Notes: generated by a model from the sequence alone, not told the origin. A stretch of DNA of 64,000 nt from Amycolatopsis xylanica (GCF_900107045.1 NZ_FNON01000001.1:1054001-1118000); one strand, 5' to 3'; counted from the first letter of the stretch, positions 35,573 to 45,360 are shown. Program-made: numbers and translations.

Positions 35573-36738
35573 AGTTGTCCGACCTGCTCAGGCTCGGGCT
35601 GCTGGGCATCAGCACCCGCAAGACCCGTGCCGCGCTGTCGGCGCTGGGCATCTCCATCGGTATCGCGACCATGATCGTGGTCACCGGCATCCCGGCGTCC
35701 AGTCAGGCCGCTCTGCTCACCGAACTCTCCTCTCTGGGCACGAACATGCTGCGCGCCGAACCGGCGCCCAACCAGCCGGTGCGGATGCCGGAGACCGCAC
35801 TGGCCGGTGTCGGCCGGATCGGCCCGGTGACGAACGCGGCCGCGGTGGCGAACACTCACACGGTAGTCCGCAGGTCCGACAAAACCGATCCCGCCGACGG
35901 CTCGGGCCTGGTCGTGCTCGCCAGCAGCCTCGGCCTCCTCGACGCGCTCAACGGCAAGGTCCACACCGGGCGCTTCCTCGACCAGTCCACCGAAAACCTG
36001 CCAGCCGTCGTGCTCGGCTACGTGGCCGCGTCCCGGCTCGGCATCAACCAGCTCGTGCCGGGCAGGCCACCGGTCGTCTACATCGGACACTCGTGGTTCA
36101 CGGTGATCGGCATCCTCGACCCGATGCCGCTCGCGCCGGACATCGAACGCGCGGTCATGGTCGGCTGGGGCGTCGCACGCACCCAGCTCGGCTTCGACGG
36201 CCACCCCACGGTCATGTACGTCAAAGCCAGGGAATCCGCGCTGGAGGACGTCCGCGCCGTGCTGCCCGCGACGCTGTACCCCGAGCTGCCGGGCATGATC
36301 CAGGTCAGCAGGCCCTCGGACGCGCTGGCCGCGAAACGCGCCGCCGAAACCACCTTCTCGGCCCTCTTCCTGGGCCTGGCCGGGATAGCGCTTCTGGTCG
36401 GCGGTGTCGGCGTCGCCAACACGATGTTCATTTCGGTGCTGGAACGCCGCCGCGAGATCGGCCTGCGCCGCGCTCTCGGCGCCACCCGGGGCCAGATCCG
36501 CGGCCAGTTCCTCACCGAAGCGGTCGCGCTGTCCGTGCTCGGCGGCCTCGCGGGGACGGCCATCGGCGTGCTCGCCGCGCTCGGGTACGCCACGTATCAG
36601 GGCTGGCCCCCGGTGATCCCGCCGCTCGCGGTCGCGGGCGGCGTGCTCGGCGCGATCGTCGTCGGCGCCGCGGCCGGCCTGCACCCGTCGATCCGCGCGG
36701 CCCGGCTCACCCCCACCCAAGCACTCGCGTCCACCTGA
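35569..36738 (+). CDS. FtsX/MacB-type ABC transporter permease
   Basis: A 389-residue permease starting at ATG 35569, overlapping the ATPase by ATGA. One N-terminal helix ([17 protein letters not shown]) precedes a large extracellular MacB-like domain (about residues 50-265), then three C-terminal helices with [20 protein letters not shown] and the FtsX pattern [20 protein letters not shown]. The system probably exports or clears a peptide, lipid or drug from the membrane. It is the last core gene of the operon. Confidence 0.9.
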   Translation: MKLSDLLRLGLLGISTRKTRAALSALGISIGIATMIVVTGIPASSQAALLTELSSLGTNMLRAEPAPNQPVRMPETALAGVGRIGPVTNAAAVANTHTVVRRSDKTDPADGSGLVVLASSLGLLDALNGKVHTGRFLDQSTENLPAVVLGYVAASRLGINQLVPGRPPVVYIGHSWFTVIGILDPMPLAPDIERAVMVGWGVARTQLGFDGHPTVMYVKARESALEDVRAVLPATLYPELPGMIQVSRPSDALAAKRAAETTFSALFLGLAGIALLVGGVGVANTMFISVLERRREIGLRRALGATRGQIRGQFLTEAVALSVLGGLAGTAIGVLAALGYATYQGWPPVIPPLAVAGGVLGAIVVGAAAGLHPSIRAARLTPTQALAST

Positions 36739-36751
36739 CCTGGAGGTTTCC

Positions 36752-37288
36752 ATGAGGACACTGCTCATCACCGGTTCGCTGCTCCTGCTGACCGCTTGTT
36801 CCACCGAGGATCCCCGGCAACCCGAGGTCGCGACGATCTCGTCGTCGGTCACGACCAGCAGCAGCGCGGCGCCCACGTCCACTGTGGAGGGTGAACGCCC
36901 GCGTCACCGCATCGACGAGACGCCCGAGGAGTCGAAGCGGATGATCGCGCCGTGGCTGGCCTGCATGAAGGCCAACGGCGCCGACCTCGACACCCAGCCG
37001 AACTCCATCGCGGGCGCCGAGCAGTGGAGCAAGGACCACAAAGCTGCGGGCGACACCTGTCGTAACAAGTTGCCGCTGCCCGCGTGGGGTCTCGACTCGG
37101 AGAACCCGGCGTATCGCGACAACATGCACCGCTGGGTCAAGTGCATGAACGACCGCGGCATGAACGTCGTGGAGAACGTCGGTGACAGCGAATCGCCGTG
37201 GCACTACGGCTCCAGCAACCAGCCCGCCGACGCCGACAAGATCGAGCGCGCCTGCGAAGTCGAAATCCTCGGCCCGCAAGACAAGTAG
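36752..37288 (+). CDS. Lipoprotein of unknown function
   Basis: A 178-residue lipoprotein. GGAGG precedes ATG 36752 by 6 bases. The lipobox is LLTAC with Cys17, followed by a Ser/Thr-rich linker. The mature domain has four more cysteines (WLACMKANG, DTCRNK, KCMND, RACEVE), likely two disulfides, and a repeated half-motif CMxxxG...(D/N). I do not recognise the family. It is 14 bases after the permease and probably part of the same operon, perhaps as a surface sensor or accessory for the pump. Confidence 0.75.
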   Translation: MRTLLITGSLLLLTACSTEDPRQPEVATISSSVTTSSSAAPTSTVEGERPRHRIDETPEESKRMIAPWLACMKANGADLDTQPNSIAGAEQWSKDHKAAGDTCRNKLPLPAWGLDSENPAYRDNMHRWVKCMNDRGMNVVENVGDSESPWHYGSSNQPADADKIERACEVEILGPQDK

Positions 37289-37298
37289 CCCCGCCGGG

Positions 37299-37344
37299 GT
37301 CGTGAGTGTTTAGGCCGGTTAGAACCGGCCGGAACACTCACGAC
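37299..37344. repeat. 46-bp palindromic repeat, family A, copy 4
   Basis: Near-perfect palindrome between convergent genes, 11 bases after the lipoprotein stop. The GAF regulator gene ends inside it: its stop TGA at 37340-37338 is part of the repeat arm, exactly as for the small gene at 8394. Confidence 0.85.
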
Positions 37345-38513
37345 TCCAGCACGGTGAGCACAACTCCGTCGGCCAGCCGATAGGGCCGGGTGTCGACGAT
37401 CGCTCCCAGCAGACGGCGCATCCGCGACACCTCCGCGCGCACGGTCACCAGATGGTCGGCGTCGCCGTAAAGCGCGCGGCTGAGCGCTTCGGCGGACAGT
37501 CCTGCCGGGCCCGCGGCGTTGAGGTGCGTCAGGATCTCCGCGTGGCGAGGCGTGATCGCGCGGCGCCAGCCGGTCTCGCCCGCCTGCGTCCGCAAGGCCG
37601 GGGAGCGCCCGAGTTCGAGGTCAAGCCGGACGTGACGGCTCGCGTCGGCGCGGCGGACGAGCCAGCCGCCCGCGACGCGCTCCGGCAGGCACGCGCCGAG
37701 GCCGGGCACGGCGAGCACCTGCCCGTCGAGCGGCGCGGCCACCCGCTCGCCGGGCGCGATGCCGGTCGCGGTGGCGACCCAGCCGTCGTCGTCGATCAGC
37801 AGCGCCGGGCCGGTCGACGCGGCGAGCAACGGCTCGCCCGCGCGGCGCAGGTGATCCAGGCGTTCCCGGTGGTGCCGCCAGAGTTCGGCCTCCACCAGCC
37901 TGCGGCCGGTCTCGACCAGCGCGCCGATCGCCGGGTGCAACGTCAGCGCCGGGCCGCTCACGTCGATCACGCCGAGCAGTTCGCCGGTGCGCGGGTCGTG
38001 CACCGGCGAGGCGGAGCAGTACCACGGGTGCTGGTTCTGTTCGAAGTGCTCGCCGCTGAGCAACTCGACCGGCGCGGCCTCGGCGAGCGCGGTGCCGATG
38101 GCGTTCGTGCCGACCGTCGACTCCGTCCAGTCCGCGCCTTCGGAGAACCCGAGCGAGTCCGCGCGGCGGCGGATCGCGGGCGACCCCGCGCGCCACAGGA
38201 TGACGCCCTGCGCGTCGGTGACGACCAGCAGCATGGACGTACTGTCGATCACCTGCCCGAGATCGCCGATGACCTGGCGCAACGGCGAACTCTCGCGGCG
38301 GTGCTCGACCTCTTCGAGCGGGATCGACGCGCGCGCGTTGATCCCGTCGGCGGCGAGGCCGTGACCGAGCGCGCGCGACCACGAGCGGGAGACGAGTGGA
38401 CGGGGCGGCACGCGTGGCCGCGCGCCGCCGATGACGGCCTCGTGCATGCGGACCAGGTCACGGGCATGCGCGGGCAGGCTGGCGCCCGGCGGGACCGAGC
38501 TGTGCGTGCTCAT
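37338..38513 (-). CDS. GAF-domain transcriptional regulator (AcoR-like, no AAA domain)
   Basis: A 391-residue protein. It opens with the AcoR-type front (residues about 30-90: RPLVSRSWSRALGHGLAADG), followed by a GAF domain with WTESTVGTNAIGTALAEAAP and FCSASPVHD-like residues YCSASPVHDPRTGELLGVID. There is no sigma-54 AAA domain; the C-terminal part instead has a winged-helix-like segment (ITPRHAEILTHLNAAGPAGLSAEAL). This is the usual actinobacterial form. It is divergent from the flavin monooxygenase gene, its likely target. Its last codons come from palindromic repeat copy 4. Confidence 0.8.
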   Translation of the reverse strand: MSTHSSVPPGASLPAHARDLVRMHEAVIGGARPRVPPRPLVSRSWSRALGHGLAADGINARASIPLEEVEHRRESSPLRQVIGDLGQVIDSTSMLLVVTDAQGVILWRAGSPAIRRRADSLGFSEGADWTESTVGTNAIGTALAEAAPVELLSGEHFEQNQHPWYCSASPVHDPRTGELLGVIDVSGPALTLHPAIGALVETGRRLVEAELWRHHRERLDHLRRAGEPLLAASTGPALLIDDDGWVATATGIAPGERVAAPLDGQVLAVPGLGACLPERVAGGWLVRRADASRHVRLDLELGRSPALRTQAGETGWRRAITPRHAEILTHLNAAGPAGLSAEALSRALYGDADHLVTVRAEVSRMRRLLGAIVDTRPYRLADGVVLTVLES

Positions 38514-38661
38514 CGGTCACCTCCCGCGCCCTCGCGTCGCCCGAGCATAAGTCGCCGCACGCGTGCGGCCAAGCCGTGCAACACGCTGCAACCCTTGCCG
38601 CGCGCGGGCGCCGGGGCGTGTGATCGGGCTTCCAGCACATCACCGAGGCAGGGGAGTGGAC

Positions 38662-40479
38662 ATGACGCAGACGGTCGGCCGGACCGACGCGCAGGCGACG
38701 CCGCAAGCCCGGGCCGACGCCTGGCTGAGCGAGTTCGAAGCGGCACTCGCCGCCCGCGACACCCAGGCGGCGGCCGCGTTGTTCGCCGTCGACGGCTTTT
38801 GGCGCGACCTGGTGGCCTTCACCTGGACGATCAAGACGGTCGAGGGCCGCGAAGGCGTGCAGGACCTGCTGTCCGCGTGCCTGGAGCACATCGACCCGTC
38901 CGGCTTCCGCACCACCGAGCCGCCGACGGAGGCGGGCGGGATCACCGATGCCTGGTTCGAGTTCGAGACGGCGGCGGGACGCGGCAAAGGCCATCTCCGG
39001 CTCAAGGAAGAGGGCGCGTGGACGTTCCTCACGAGCCTGCGCGAATTGCGCGGTTTCGAGGAGCAGCAACGGGATCGCCGTCCCAAGGGCGTCGAACACG
39101 GCGTGGTGCGCGGACGCAAGTCGTGGGCGGAGAAGCGCGCCGACGAAGCGTCTCGCCTCGGGTATGAGGAGCAGCCTTACGTCGTGGTCATCGGCGGCGG
39201 GCAAGGCGGCATCGCGCTCGGCGCGCGCCTGCGCCAGCTGAACGTGCCCACACTCGTGCTCGAGCGCAACGAACGCGCGGGCGACTCGTGGCGCAAGCGG
39301 TACAAGAACCTCTGCCTGCACGACCCGGTCTGGTACGACCACCTGCCGTACCTGCCCTTCCCGGAGAACTGGCCGGTCTTCGCGCCCAAGGACAAGATCG
39401 GCGACTGGCTGGAGATGTACACGCGCCTGATGGAGGTGCCGTACTGGACCAGCTCCGAGGTCACCTCCGCGTCGTGGGACGCCGAGCGGCGGCAATGGCT
39501 GGTGACCGTGGTCCGCGAGGGCGAGGAACTCGTGCTCACCCCGCGCCACGTGGTGTTCGCGACCGGGATGTCCGGCAAGCCGAACGTGCCGTCGTTCCCC
39601 GGCATGGACGTGTTCGCCGGCGACCAGCACCACTCGTCGCGGCACCCGGGACCGGACGCCTACGCGGGCAAGAAGGCGGTGGTGGTCGGCTCGAACAACT
39701 CCGCGCACGACATCTGCGCGGCGCTGTGGGAGCACGGCGCGGACGTGACCATGGTGCAGCGCTCGTCCACGCACGTGGTGAAGTCGGACTCGCTGATGGA
39801 CCTCGGCCTCGGCGACCTGTACTCCGAGCGCGCGGTCCGCGCCGGGGTCACCACCGAGAAGGCGGACATGGTGTTCGCGTCCATCCCGTACCGGATCATG
39901 GCCGACTTCCAGCGCCCGGTCTACGACGCGATCCGCGAGCGCGACAAGGACTTCTACGCCCGCCTCGAAGCCGCGGGCTTCCGCCACGACTGGGGCGACG
40001 ACGGCTCCGGCCTGTTCATGAAGTACCTGCGCCGCGGCTCCGGCTACTACATCGACGTCGGCGCGTCGGAGCTGGTCGCCGACGGCAAGGTCAAACTGGC
40101 GCACGGCCAGGTCGACCACCTGACCCGCGACTCCGTGGTGCTCGCCGACGGCACCGAGCTGGCCGCCGACCTGGTGGTCTACGCGACCGGCTACGGCTCG
40201 ATGAACGGCTGGGTGGCCGACCTGGTCGACCAGGAGACCGCCGATCGGGTCGGCAAGTGCTGGGGGCTGGGCTCGGGGACCACCAAGGACCCGGGGCCGT
40301 GGGAGGGCGAGCAGCGCAACATGTGGAAGCCGACCAGGCAGGAGGGCCTGTGGTTCCACGGCGGGAACCTGCACCAGTCGCGGCACTACTCGCTTTACCT
40401 TGCGCTGCAACTGAAAGCCCGATATGAGGGGATCGCGACCCCCGTCTACGGGACGCCCGAGGTCCACCACCGCGCCTAG
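38662..40479 (+). CDS. Flavin-containing monooxygenase with N-terminal NTF2-like domain
   Basis: A 605-residue enzyme. GGGGAG precedes ATG 38662. Residues 1-150 form an NTF2-like fold (SEFEAALAARDTQAAAALFA). The FAD Rossmann motif is VVVIGGGQGGIALGARL (about residues 174-190), followed by RAGDSWRKRY; the NADP Rossmann is VVVGSNNSAHDICAALW, and ATGYGSMNGW-like residues lie near the end. This NTF2-FMO arrangement is common in soil actinobacteria and oxidises small organics; the substrate is not known. Regulation by the divergent GAF protein is likely. Confidence 0.87.
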   Translation: MTQTVGRTDAQATPQARADAWLSEFEAALAARDTQAAAALFAVDGFWRDLVAFTWTIKTVEGREGVQDLLSACLEHIDPSGFRTTEPPTEAGGITDAWFEFETAAGRGKGHLRLKEEGAWTFLTSLRELRGFEEQQRDRRPKGVEHGVVRGRKSWAEKRADEASRLGYEEQPYVVVIGGGQGGIALGARLRQLNVPTLVLERNERAGDSWRKRYKNLCLHDPVWYDHLPYLPFPENWPVFAPKDKIGDWLEMYTRLMEVPYWTSSEVTSASWDAERRQWLVTVVREGEELVLTPRHVVFATGMSGKPNVPSFPGMDVFAGDQHHSSRHPGPDAYAGKKAVVVGSNNSAHDICAALWEHGADVTMVQRSSTHVVKSDSLMDLGLGDLYSERAVRAGVTTEKADMVFASIPYRIMADFQRPVYDAIRERDKDFYARLEAAGFRHDWGDDGSGLFMKYLRRGSGYYIDVGASELVADGKVKLAHGQVDHLTRDSVVLADGTELAADLVVYATGYGSMNGWVADLVDQETADRVGKCWGLGSGTTKDPGPWEGEQRNMWKPTRQEGLWFHGGNLHQSRHYSLYLALQLKARYEGIATPVYGTPEVHHRA

Positions 40480-40489
40480 GCACCGAGGG

Positions 40490-40535
40490 GTCGTGAGTGT
40501 TCCGGCCGGTTCTAACCGGCCGGAACACTCACGAC
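40490..40535. repeat. 46-bp palindromic repeat, family A, copy 5
   Basis: A near-perfect copy 10 bases after the monooxygenase stop, the best match to the family centre CCGGTTCTAACCGG. It opens a 600-base gene-free stretch made of repeats. Confidence 0.85.
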
Positions 40536-40549
40536 CCCAGCCGAACAAG

Positions 40550-40590
40550 ACAAGCAGCTTGACTGAGGGGGATTTGAGGCGTTGAACGAC
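40550..40590. repeat. Half copy of inverted repeat family B
   Basis: CAAGCAGCTTGACTGAGGGG and the following bases match the reverse complement of the right arm and loop of the element at 18845-18915, with one mismatch in the arm. The second arm is absent. Confidence 0.65.
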
Positions 40591-40604
40591 GCTTGGGCAT
40601 GGGG

Positions 40605-40648
40605 GTCGTGAGTGGTATGGCCGGTTCTAACCGGCGAACACTCACGAC
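40605..40648. repeat. 44-bp palindromic repeat, family A, copy 6
   Basis: As the other copies but two bases shorter (GGTATGGCCGG against CCGGCGAAC). It lies 70 bases after copy 5. Confidence 0.8.
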
Positions 40649-40684
40649 TCCCCACTCGGCAGGCTCGCCCGACTACCCGCGTAG

Positions 40685-40862
40685 CCCGGATTGGGTGAGG
40701 GCCTCCCTCACCCAATCCGGGCAGTCAGGGCCTCCCTCACCCGGATATTCGGGTGAGGGAGGCCCTGACCCACTCGGGCTGGGTGAGGGAGGCCCTCACC
40801 CAGCTGCCCTGCGACACGCCATGTTTGGCCTTCCCCTCAATAACCGCCCGCAACGCGCACGA
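40685..40862. repeat. Three consecutive hairpins of family C plus a shared tail
   Basis: Arms 40685-40701/40705-40721 (17 bp), 40724-40743/40750-40769 (20 bp) and 40780-40789/40793-40802 (10 bp) are each exact inverted repeats built on GGGTGAGGGAGGCCCTCACC-like sequence. The tail GCCATGTTTGGCCTTCC to CGCACGAGC matches 19061-19146. No gene is present. Confidence 0.8.
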
Positions 40863-40874
40863 GCTCCACAGAGA

Positions 40875-40958
40875 AGGACGCCTTCCCCGCGCTGGCAGCG
40901 GGGAAGGCGTCCTGGAACGGCGCCGGGTGAGAAGTGAGGCGTCCTCCTACCCGGCGCC
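40875..40958. terminator. Two adjacent GC-rich hairpins, possible bidirectional terminator
   Basis: AGGACGCCTTCCCCGC (40875-40890) pairs exactly with 40898-40913, and GGCGCCGGGT (40919-40928) with ACCCGGCGCC (40949-40958). Neither has a T run. They lie downstream of the minus-strand lipoprotein operon ending at 41084. The remaining 125 bases up to it hold only a weaker CCGGCCC/GGGCCGG inverted repeat. Confidence 0.5.
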
Positions 40959-41083
40959 AACCGGCCCGGCGGTCTTCGGGGGGCTGGGAGAGTGAGACCG
41001 CCGAGGATGATGGTCCGGCCCGACGGGCAGGGCGCTACCCGCCGGGCCGGAGTCGGGGTGGTGGGGTGCTACCTGTCGCTACT

Positions 41084-42025
41084 TCAGTAACCTCCATTCC
41101 CGTCGGGGGGAGCGGGAGCGCTCGTCGCTGATTCGACGACGGCCGGCTTCTTGTCGGCCGCGACCTTGCACCCGTTCGGCTCGATCGCGTACCAGGTGTT
41201 CCCGACCGTGTGGCCGTTGGCCTGACCGGGCGCGGTGTCCTTGGAGTAGCGGTAGACCGGCCAGTCGCCGATCATCACCTGCTCGGTTCCGTCGGACCGC
41301 TTCACCTTGCCGATGAGCTTCGGGTCGACCCCGTTGATCTTCACCTCGCCCTGGGAAAGCAGCGGGGGCCATGTCTTCGCGCAGGCGTCTTCACAGGTCG
41401 CCTTGCGCGGCGGCTTGGCGCCGTCCTTGGTGAACAGGTACAGCGTCATGCCGTTCTGGTCGGTCATCACCTGGCCGAGCCCGGCGACCTCCGCGGCGTT
41501 GAGCGCGGTGGCGGCCTCCTCGGACTTCTTCTCGCCGCTCTTGACGGCCTTGCCGCCCGCGGGAGTCACCGCGCTCCACACACCGTCCTTGCCCTGGCCG
41601 GTCGCCTGGCCTGGCGCGGTGTCCTTGGAGAACCGGTAAATCGGCCAGCCGTTGACGGTCACCTGCTTCGTGCCGTCGGTGCGGGTCACCGTGCCGACCA
41701 TCTTCTCGTCGACGCCGGTCAGCTGTGGCGCGCCGTCGGCGAGCAGCGGCGGCCAGGCGGTGGCGCAGGCATTGTCGCAATTGGACTTCGGTGGTTTCGA
41801 GGTGTCCTTGTCGAAGCGGTACAAGGTCTTCCCGGTCTGATCGGTGAGCACCTGGCCCACCCCTTCGACCTCGGTGGCGACCAGCTTCGGCTGTTCGATG
41901 GCGGCCTGCGGCTTGATCTGCACGGCCGCGGGCGGTGCGTCGTCGGCCGTGGTGCCGCAGGCGGACAGCGCGCCGAGACCGGACACCGCGAGCAGGGCCG
42001 TGACCGCGACACTCTTACGGGGCAT
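41084..42025 (-). CDS. Lipoprotein with two COG4315 secreted-repeat domains
   Basis: A 313-residue lipoprotein. AAGGAGAAG precedes ATG 42025. The lipobox is LSAC with Cys23. Two tandem COG4315/PF03640 repeats follow: each has [22 protein letters not shown] residues ([36 protein letters not shown]), a cysteine pair ([28 protein letters not shown]) and the ending [15 protein letters not shown] or [15 protein letters not shown]. The function of the family is unknown; the paired Cys and Tyr/Trp residues would suit a redox or metal role. It is co-directional with the DUF1996 gene 47 bases upstream. A single-repeat paralogue lies at 45361. Confidence 0.88.
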   Translation of the reverse strand: MPRKSVAVTALLAVSGLGALSACGTTADDAPPAAVQIKPQAAIEQPKLVATEVEGVGQVLTDQTGKTLYRFDKDTSKPPKSNCDNACATAWPPLLADGAPQLTGVDEKMVGTVTRTDGTKQVTVNGWPIYRFSKDTAPGQATGQGKDGVWSAVTPAGGKAVKSGEKKSEEAATALNAAEVAGLGQVMTDQNGMTLYLFTKDGAKPPRKATCEDACAKTWPPLLSQGEVKINGVDPKLIGKVKRSDGTEQVMIGDWPVYRYSKDTAPGQANGHTVGNTWYAIEPNGCKVAADKKPAVVESATSAPAPPDGNGGY

Positions 42026-42072
42026 GGGAAACTTCTCCTTCTTCGGTGACGTCCAGGTGATCCGGCAGGCCG

Positions 42073-43536
42073 TCATTCCCGGCACGTCCGGCCCTTGTTG
42101 AGGCAGTTCACGACCCGGCTCATGATGCACTGGGACATCACGTTGGCGAAGTCGTCGTGGTCGGACGCCGGGTTGTGCTTCTCCTCGGGGAAAGCGTCCA
42201 CTTTGTACTGACCGGCGAGCTGGATGGCTCGGGGGATGTTGTAGGTGAGGCTGACGCGCAGCTGGGGGACCGCCGAGAAACCGTTGCCGCACTTGCCATT
42301 GGCGTCGGGGAAGACGATGTGGGTGCGGTGGTTCGCGCTGTCGATGTTCTTGCCGTCCCAGCAGCTCGGGAAGGTGTGGATCCGCTTGACCTTGCTGCCA
42401 TCCGGGCAGATCGGGTACTTGTCGATCAGGCGGTCCTCGAACCCCGTGCAGGTCCAGCTGACCCTGGCGTTCTTGGGCCCGTTGGTGGTGACCTTGGCGT
42501 CACCGTAGAGGACGCGCAGGAACTTCGGCATGGCACGGACCTTGCCCGCGGTGCTGCCCTGGAAGGTCAGCTCCACGTTCGCGGGCCGCTGGATCACGCC
42601 GTCGTTGCCGGGCAGTTCGTTGTCGGGGTTCGCGGGCGGGAGCTTCGCCGCGGCGTCGGCGCCTTGGCTGTTCTCGTCGCCGTTGTCGATGCCGTTCTTG
42701 CCCTTCTTCTTGTCCTTCACCGCACAGTCCTTGAGGTCGGCCGGGTCGAGCTCGGCCTTCCCGCCGTTCTTGGCGATGGTGTCGTTGATCTTCTTGATCG
42801 ACGCGTCCCGCTTGTCCTTCAACGGATCGAGGACCGCTTTCTCGGCGGAGCCGTTGGCACCGCCGGCTTCGGCGGCCGCCATGTCCTTGTCCGCCTGTGC
42901 GGATTGGGCGTCGAGTGCGTCGAGCTCACGGCCCACCTCCTGCTCGGCCGCCGCGGGCACCTCTTCCGGCAGCTGGCTGGCCACGTCGGGGCATTCGACG
43001 CGGGCCACCTCGTCGGCCTTCTTCGCCTGTTCCCTTTGCGGGTCCGGGTTCTGCGCCTTGGGATTGTCCTTTTTGGCCTCTTCCTCGTCCCCGGTGTCGA
43101 TGCGGACAACCGGCCAGAAGTAGGCGGACTTGTCCCCGTTGCGGCAGGTGGTGCCCGCTGCCTGCAGGCTCTTGTTGTTGGAATCCGCGTTGGTGGACAG
43201 GTTTCCGACGTAGTCGTGCAGGTGCTGGGCACCGTTGCGGACACCGGGCTGTGCGATGAAGTTGTCGGGGTTGAAGTGCCCGTTCTCGTTCTTCCCGCAG
43301 TTGACGGTGAAGGTGCCCTTCGAAGCACCCCGGCCTGGCTGCGGCTTGGCGACGTTCGGCTTGACGGTGGTGATGTCCACGAACAGGGACTTGTCGGCAC
43401 CGTCTGCCTTCGCCTCGCCGGGTGAACCGGCGGTGACATTCACGACCAGCGCGCCCGCCGCGATCGCCAGTGCGAAAACACCGGTGGCGATCTTCGTCCT
43501 GCGGGCAATGCGATGTCGCCCTTCGTTTCGGGCCAT
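42073..43536 (-). CDS. Secreted DUF1996 protein with a charged insert
   Basis: A 487-residue exported protein from ATG 43536 with an uncleaved or cleaved N-terminal helix ([20 protein letters not shown]). DUF1996 is split: front part [26 protein letters not shown] with conserved His residues and SAYFWPVVR, then a Lys/Asp/Glu-rich insert (about residues 155-310), then the back part with [34 protein letters not shown] and [12 protein letters not shown]. The domain is found in fungi and actinobacteria; its role is unknown. The insert is unusual. Promoter-like GGAAC lies at 43654-43650 on the minus strand. Confidence 0.85.
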   Translation of the reverse strand: MARNEGRHRIARRTKIATGVFALAIAAGALVVNVTAGSPGEAKADGADKSLFVDITTVKPNVAKPQPGRGASKGTFTVNCGKNENGHFNPDNFIAQPGVRNGAQHLHDYVGNLSTNADSNNKSLQAAGTTCRNGDKSAYFWPVVRIDTGDEEEAKKDNPKAQNPDPQREQAKKADEVARVECPDVASQLPEEVPAAAEQEVGRELDALDAQSAQADKDMAAAEAGGANGSAEKAVLDPLKDKRDASIKKINDTIAKNGGKAELDPADLKDCAVKDKKKGKNGIDNGDENSQGADAAAKLPPANPDNELPGNDGVIQRPANVELTFQGSTAGKVRAMPKFLRVLYGDAKVTTNGPKNARVSWTCTGFEDRLIDKYPICPDGSKVKRIHTFPSCWDGKNIDSANHRTHIVFPDANGKCGNGFSAVPQLRVSLTYNIPRAIQLAGQYKVDAFPEEKHNPASDHDDFANVMSQCIMSRVVNCLNKGRTCRE

Positions 43537-43631
43537 TGACTGTTCACCTCGTTCGGCTTCCGGGCAGGGGGCATGACGGCGCCGCCCGGGAATGAGCTAA
43601 CGGATGGTTCGTAACCTGGGAATCCGGACCG

Positions 43632-43654
43632 TGGCCGGGAAAGCGGCGGTTCCG
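43632..43654 (-). promoter_or_regulatory. Candidate ECF-type promoter for the DUF1996 operon
   Basis: Read on the minus strand: GGAAC, 17 bases, CGGTCC, about 95 bases upstream of ATG 43536. The layout matches the promoter in front of the lipoprotein gene at 45361 (GAAC, 17 bases, CGTAT). Assignment to the local sigma factor is inference. Confidence 0.35.
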
Positions 43655-43760
43655 GTTGCCATTTTGGTGTGGCATAGATGGATACGGCGGCCGACCATGA
43701 TCGGTTTAAAACGCGACCCGCCCGTTATCGTTCCGTTATCTGCGCTGGATGCGGTCGCAC

Positions 43761-43803
43761 AAAAGCCCCGTTTGTCACCCGCACAGTGACAAACGGGGCT
43801 TTT
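43761..43803. terminator. Strong hairpin terminator after the anti-sigma gene
   Basis: AAAAGCCCCGTTTGTCAC (43761-43778) pairs exactly with 43786-43803 around a 7-base loop, and the right end reads CTTTTG, so on the minus strand it ends the sigma/anti-sigma transcript 14 bases after the anti-sigma stop. Confidence 0.85.
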
Positions 43804-43816
43804 GTGTGAACGAGTG

Positions 43817-44560
43817 CTAGGTGGAGATGCTCGCCAGCAGCTGGCCGTTCTCGCCGCGGATCTCGAACCGCTCGATCTCGCCGGGGCTCAGCGCGGTGCT
43901 CCCGGTGACCCGCAGCGGGTCGGGGGAGCCGTCGACGCCGTAGCCCTTGACCGGCACGGTCCAGGTGGTCACCACCCACGGCGCGCCGCCGCTGCGTGCG
44001 ATCGCCAGCAGCTGGCAGCGCTTCGGGCCGACGATGCCGCGGAGTTCGAGGTCGACCGTGCTGCCCCACTCGCGGCCCTGCACGACGACCTCGGCGCCCA
44101 CCGCGCTGCCCGCGTCCGACCAGCCGAACGAGCTCGACCCGCTGCCGGGCGCCGGGGGCTTGGCCGAACTCGGCGCCGCCGGCGGCGACTCGATGGGCGC
44201 GACCAGCGTCGTGCCGTCGACCGAGGAGGGGGTGAAGAAGGTCAGCGTGACCACAGGGCCCGCGATGATGAGCGCGACGGCGGCCGCGACCGCCAACTGG
44301 CGGCTGCGCCGTCTTTTGCGGCGGGTCGCCGCGGCCTCCTCGAGCAGCGCGCCCAGCACTCTCGGGGCGGGCTCCGGTACCGGCGGGCGCGGCCAGGTGG
44401 CCTTGACCCGGTCCAGCACATCGGGGAGATGATGCAGCTCGAGCAGGTCGAGCTGGCAGTTCGGGCAATCCAGCAGGTGCTCTTCGAACGCCGCGTTCTC
44501 CTTCTCGGAGAGCAGGCCGAGAACGTAAGCGGCGACGTCGGTATGGGTGGTCCCGCCCAC
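43817..44560 (-). CDS. Anti-sigma factor with zinc-finger front and one membrane helix
   Basis: A 247-residue protein from GTG 44560, 6 bases after the sigma stop. The zinc-binding ZAS motif is EEHLLDCPNCQLDL (His-x3-Cys-x2-Cys) near residues 27-37. One membrane helix (LAVAAAVALIIAGPVVTLTFF, broken here for length: about residues 88-110) leads to an exported domain of about 135 residues resembling RskA C-terminal domains (VVTTWTVPVKGYG, ERFEIRGENGQLLA). It should hold the sigma factor at the membrane until an envelope signal releases it. Confidence 0.87.
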   Translation of the reverse strand: MGGTTHTDVAAYVLGLLSEKENAAFEEHLLDCPNCQLDLLELHHLPDVLDRVKATWPRPPVPEPAPRVLGALLEEAAATRRKRRRSRQLAVAAAVALIIAGPVVTLTFFTPSSVDGTTLVAPIESPPAAPSSAKPPAPGSGSSSFGWSDAGSAVGAEVVVQGREWGSTVDLELRGIVGPKRCQLLAIARSGGAPWVVTTWTVPVKGYGVDGSPDPLRVTGSTALSPGEIERFEIRGENGQLLASIST

Positions 44561-44566
44561 CTCAGC

Positions 44567-45127
44567 TCACCCCCGTTCCTGCAAAGCGCGGCGCAAGGCC
44601 CGTACGGCGTGATAGATCCGAGACTTGACCGTACCCGGAGGGACACCAAGTGTCGCGGCCACTTCGTTCACGGTTCGGTCACGCAGGTACGTCTGCTGGA
44701 GTGCCTCCCGGTGCTCCGGGGACAGGTTGCGCAAGGCGTCGTAGACCACTAACGCGGCGAGTGTCTTCTCCGACTCGTCCGGAACGCCGATGGTGTCCGC
44801 GTCGGCCTCCTCGACTTCCTGCGGGCGCGCGCGGCGGCTGCGCCAGCCGTCGATCACGATGCGCCTGGCGACGGTGAACAGCCACGCGCGGAGCATTTCC
44901 GGCTGGCGGTCCAATTTGTCGGCGTTGCGCCACGCCTTGATCAAAGTCTCCTGCACGACGTCCTCGGCCCACTGACGGTCATGTCCGGTTAAACCGAGAG
45001 TGAAGGCCATCAGCGGTCCGCCGAACTCGGCGTACAACGCTTTTGCCAGGTCATCATGGACGCCGGAAACGGCGCCATGATCGACAGTGTCGACGACGGG
45101 CTGCAGAGTTCGGCTGTGGCGTCCCAC
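44567..45127 (-). CDS. ECF-family RNA polymerase sigma factor
   Basis: A 186-residue sigma factor. I chose GTG 45127 with AAGGAT upstream. Region 2 is ALYAEFGGPLMAFTLGLTGH with EDVVQETLIKAWRN, and region 4 is LSPEHREALQQTYLRDRTVN with VPPGTVKSRIYHAVRALRRA. It is coupled to the membrane anti-sigma gene downstream. The divergent gene set at 45361-48641 and the DUF1996 operon both start behind GGAAC/GAAC-17-CG-type promoters and are its likely regulon. Confidence 0.92.
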   Translation of the reverse strand: MGRHSRTLQPVVDTVDHGAVSGVHDDLAKALYAEFGGPLMAFTLGLTGHDRQWAEDVVQETLIKAWRNADKLDRQPEMLRAWLFTVARRIVIDGWRSRRARPQEVEEADADTIGVPDESEKTLAALVVYDALRNLSPEHREALQQTYLRDRTVNEVAATLGVPPGTVKSRIYHAVRALRRALQERG

Positions 45128-45190
45128 GGAACGACATCCTTACGGCGGCGGGGTTGCGCGTCTAGTGGCAAAACAGGCTGAATGTTTTTT

Positions 45191-45215
45191 GAACCGTGTC
45201 GGGACTGTGACCGTA
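45191..45215 (+). promoter_or_regulatory. Candidate ECF-type promoter for the redox gene cluster
   Basis: GAAC (45191-45194), 17 bases, CGTA (45212-45215), within TTTTTTGAACCGTGTC and ACCGTATCC. The expected start leaves a leader of about 140 bases before ATG 45361. The pattern is that of ECF promoters (GGAAC-16/17-CGT); a sigma gene is divergent 64 bases away. Confidence 0.45.
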
Positions 45216-45360
45216 TCCCCGTCCGAAGGCCCCCGACAAGCGTTGTTCCCCCGCGACGCCGAAAAAAATCCACTATGGACCCTGACTGTCCAAAGTGGAT
45301 CAAACGCGCCGTTTTCCCGGTGCGTCGTCGTGCTTCCCCGGACCCCGACAGGAGGAAGTC

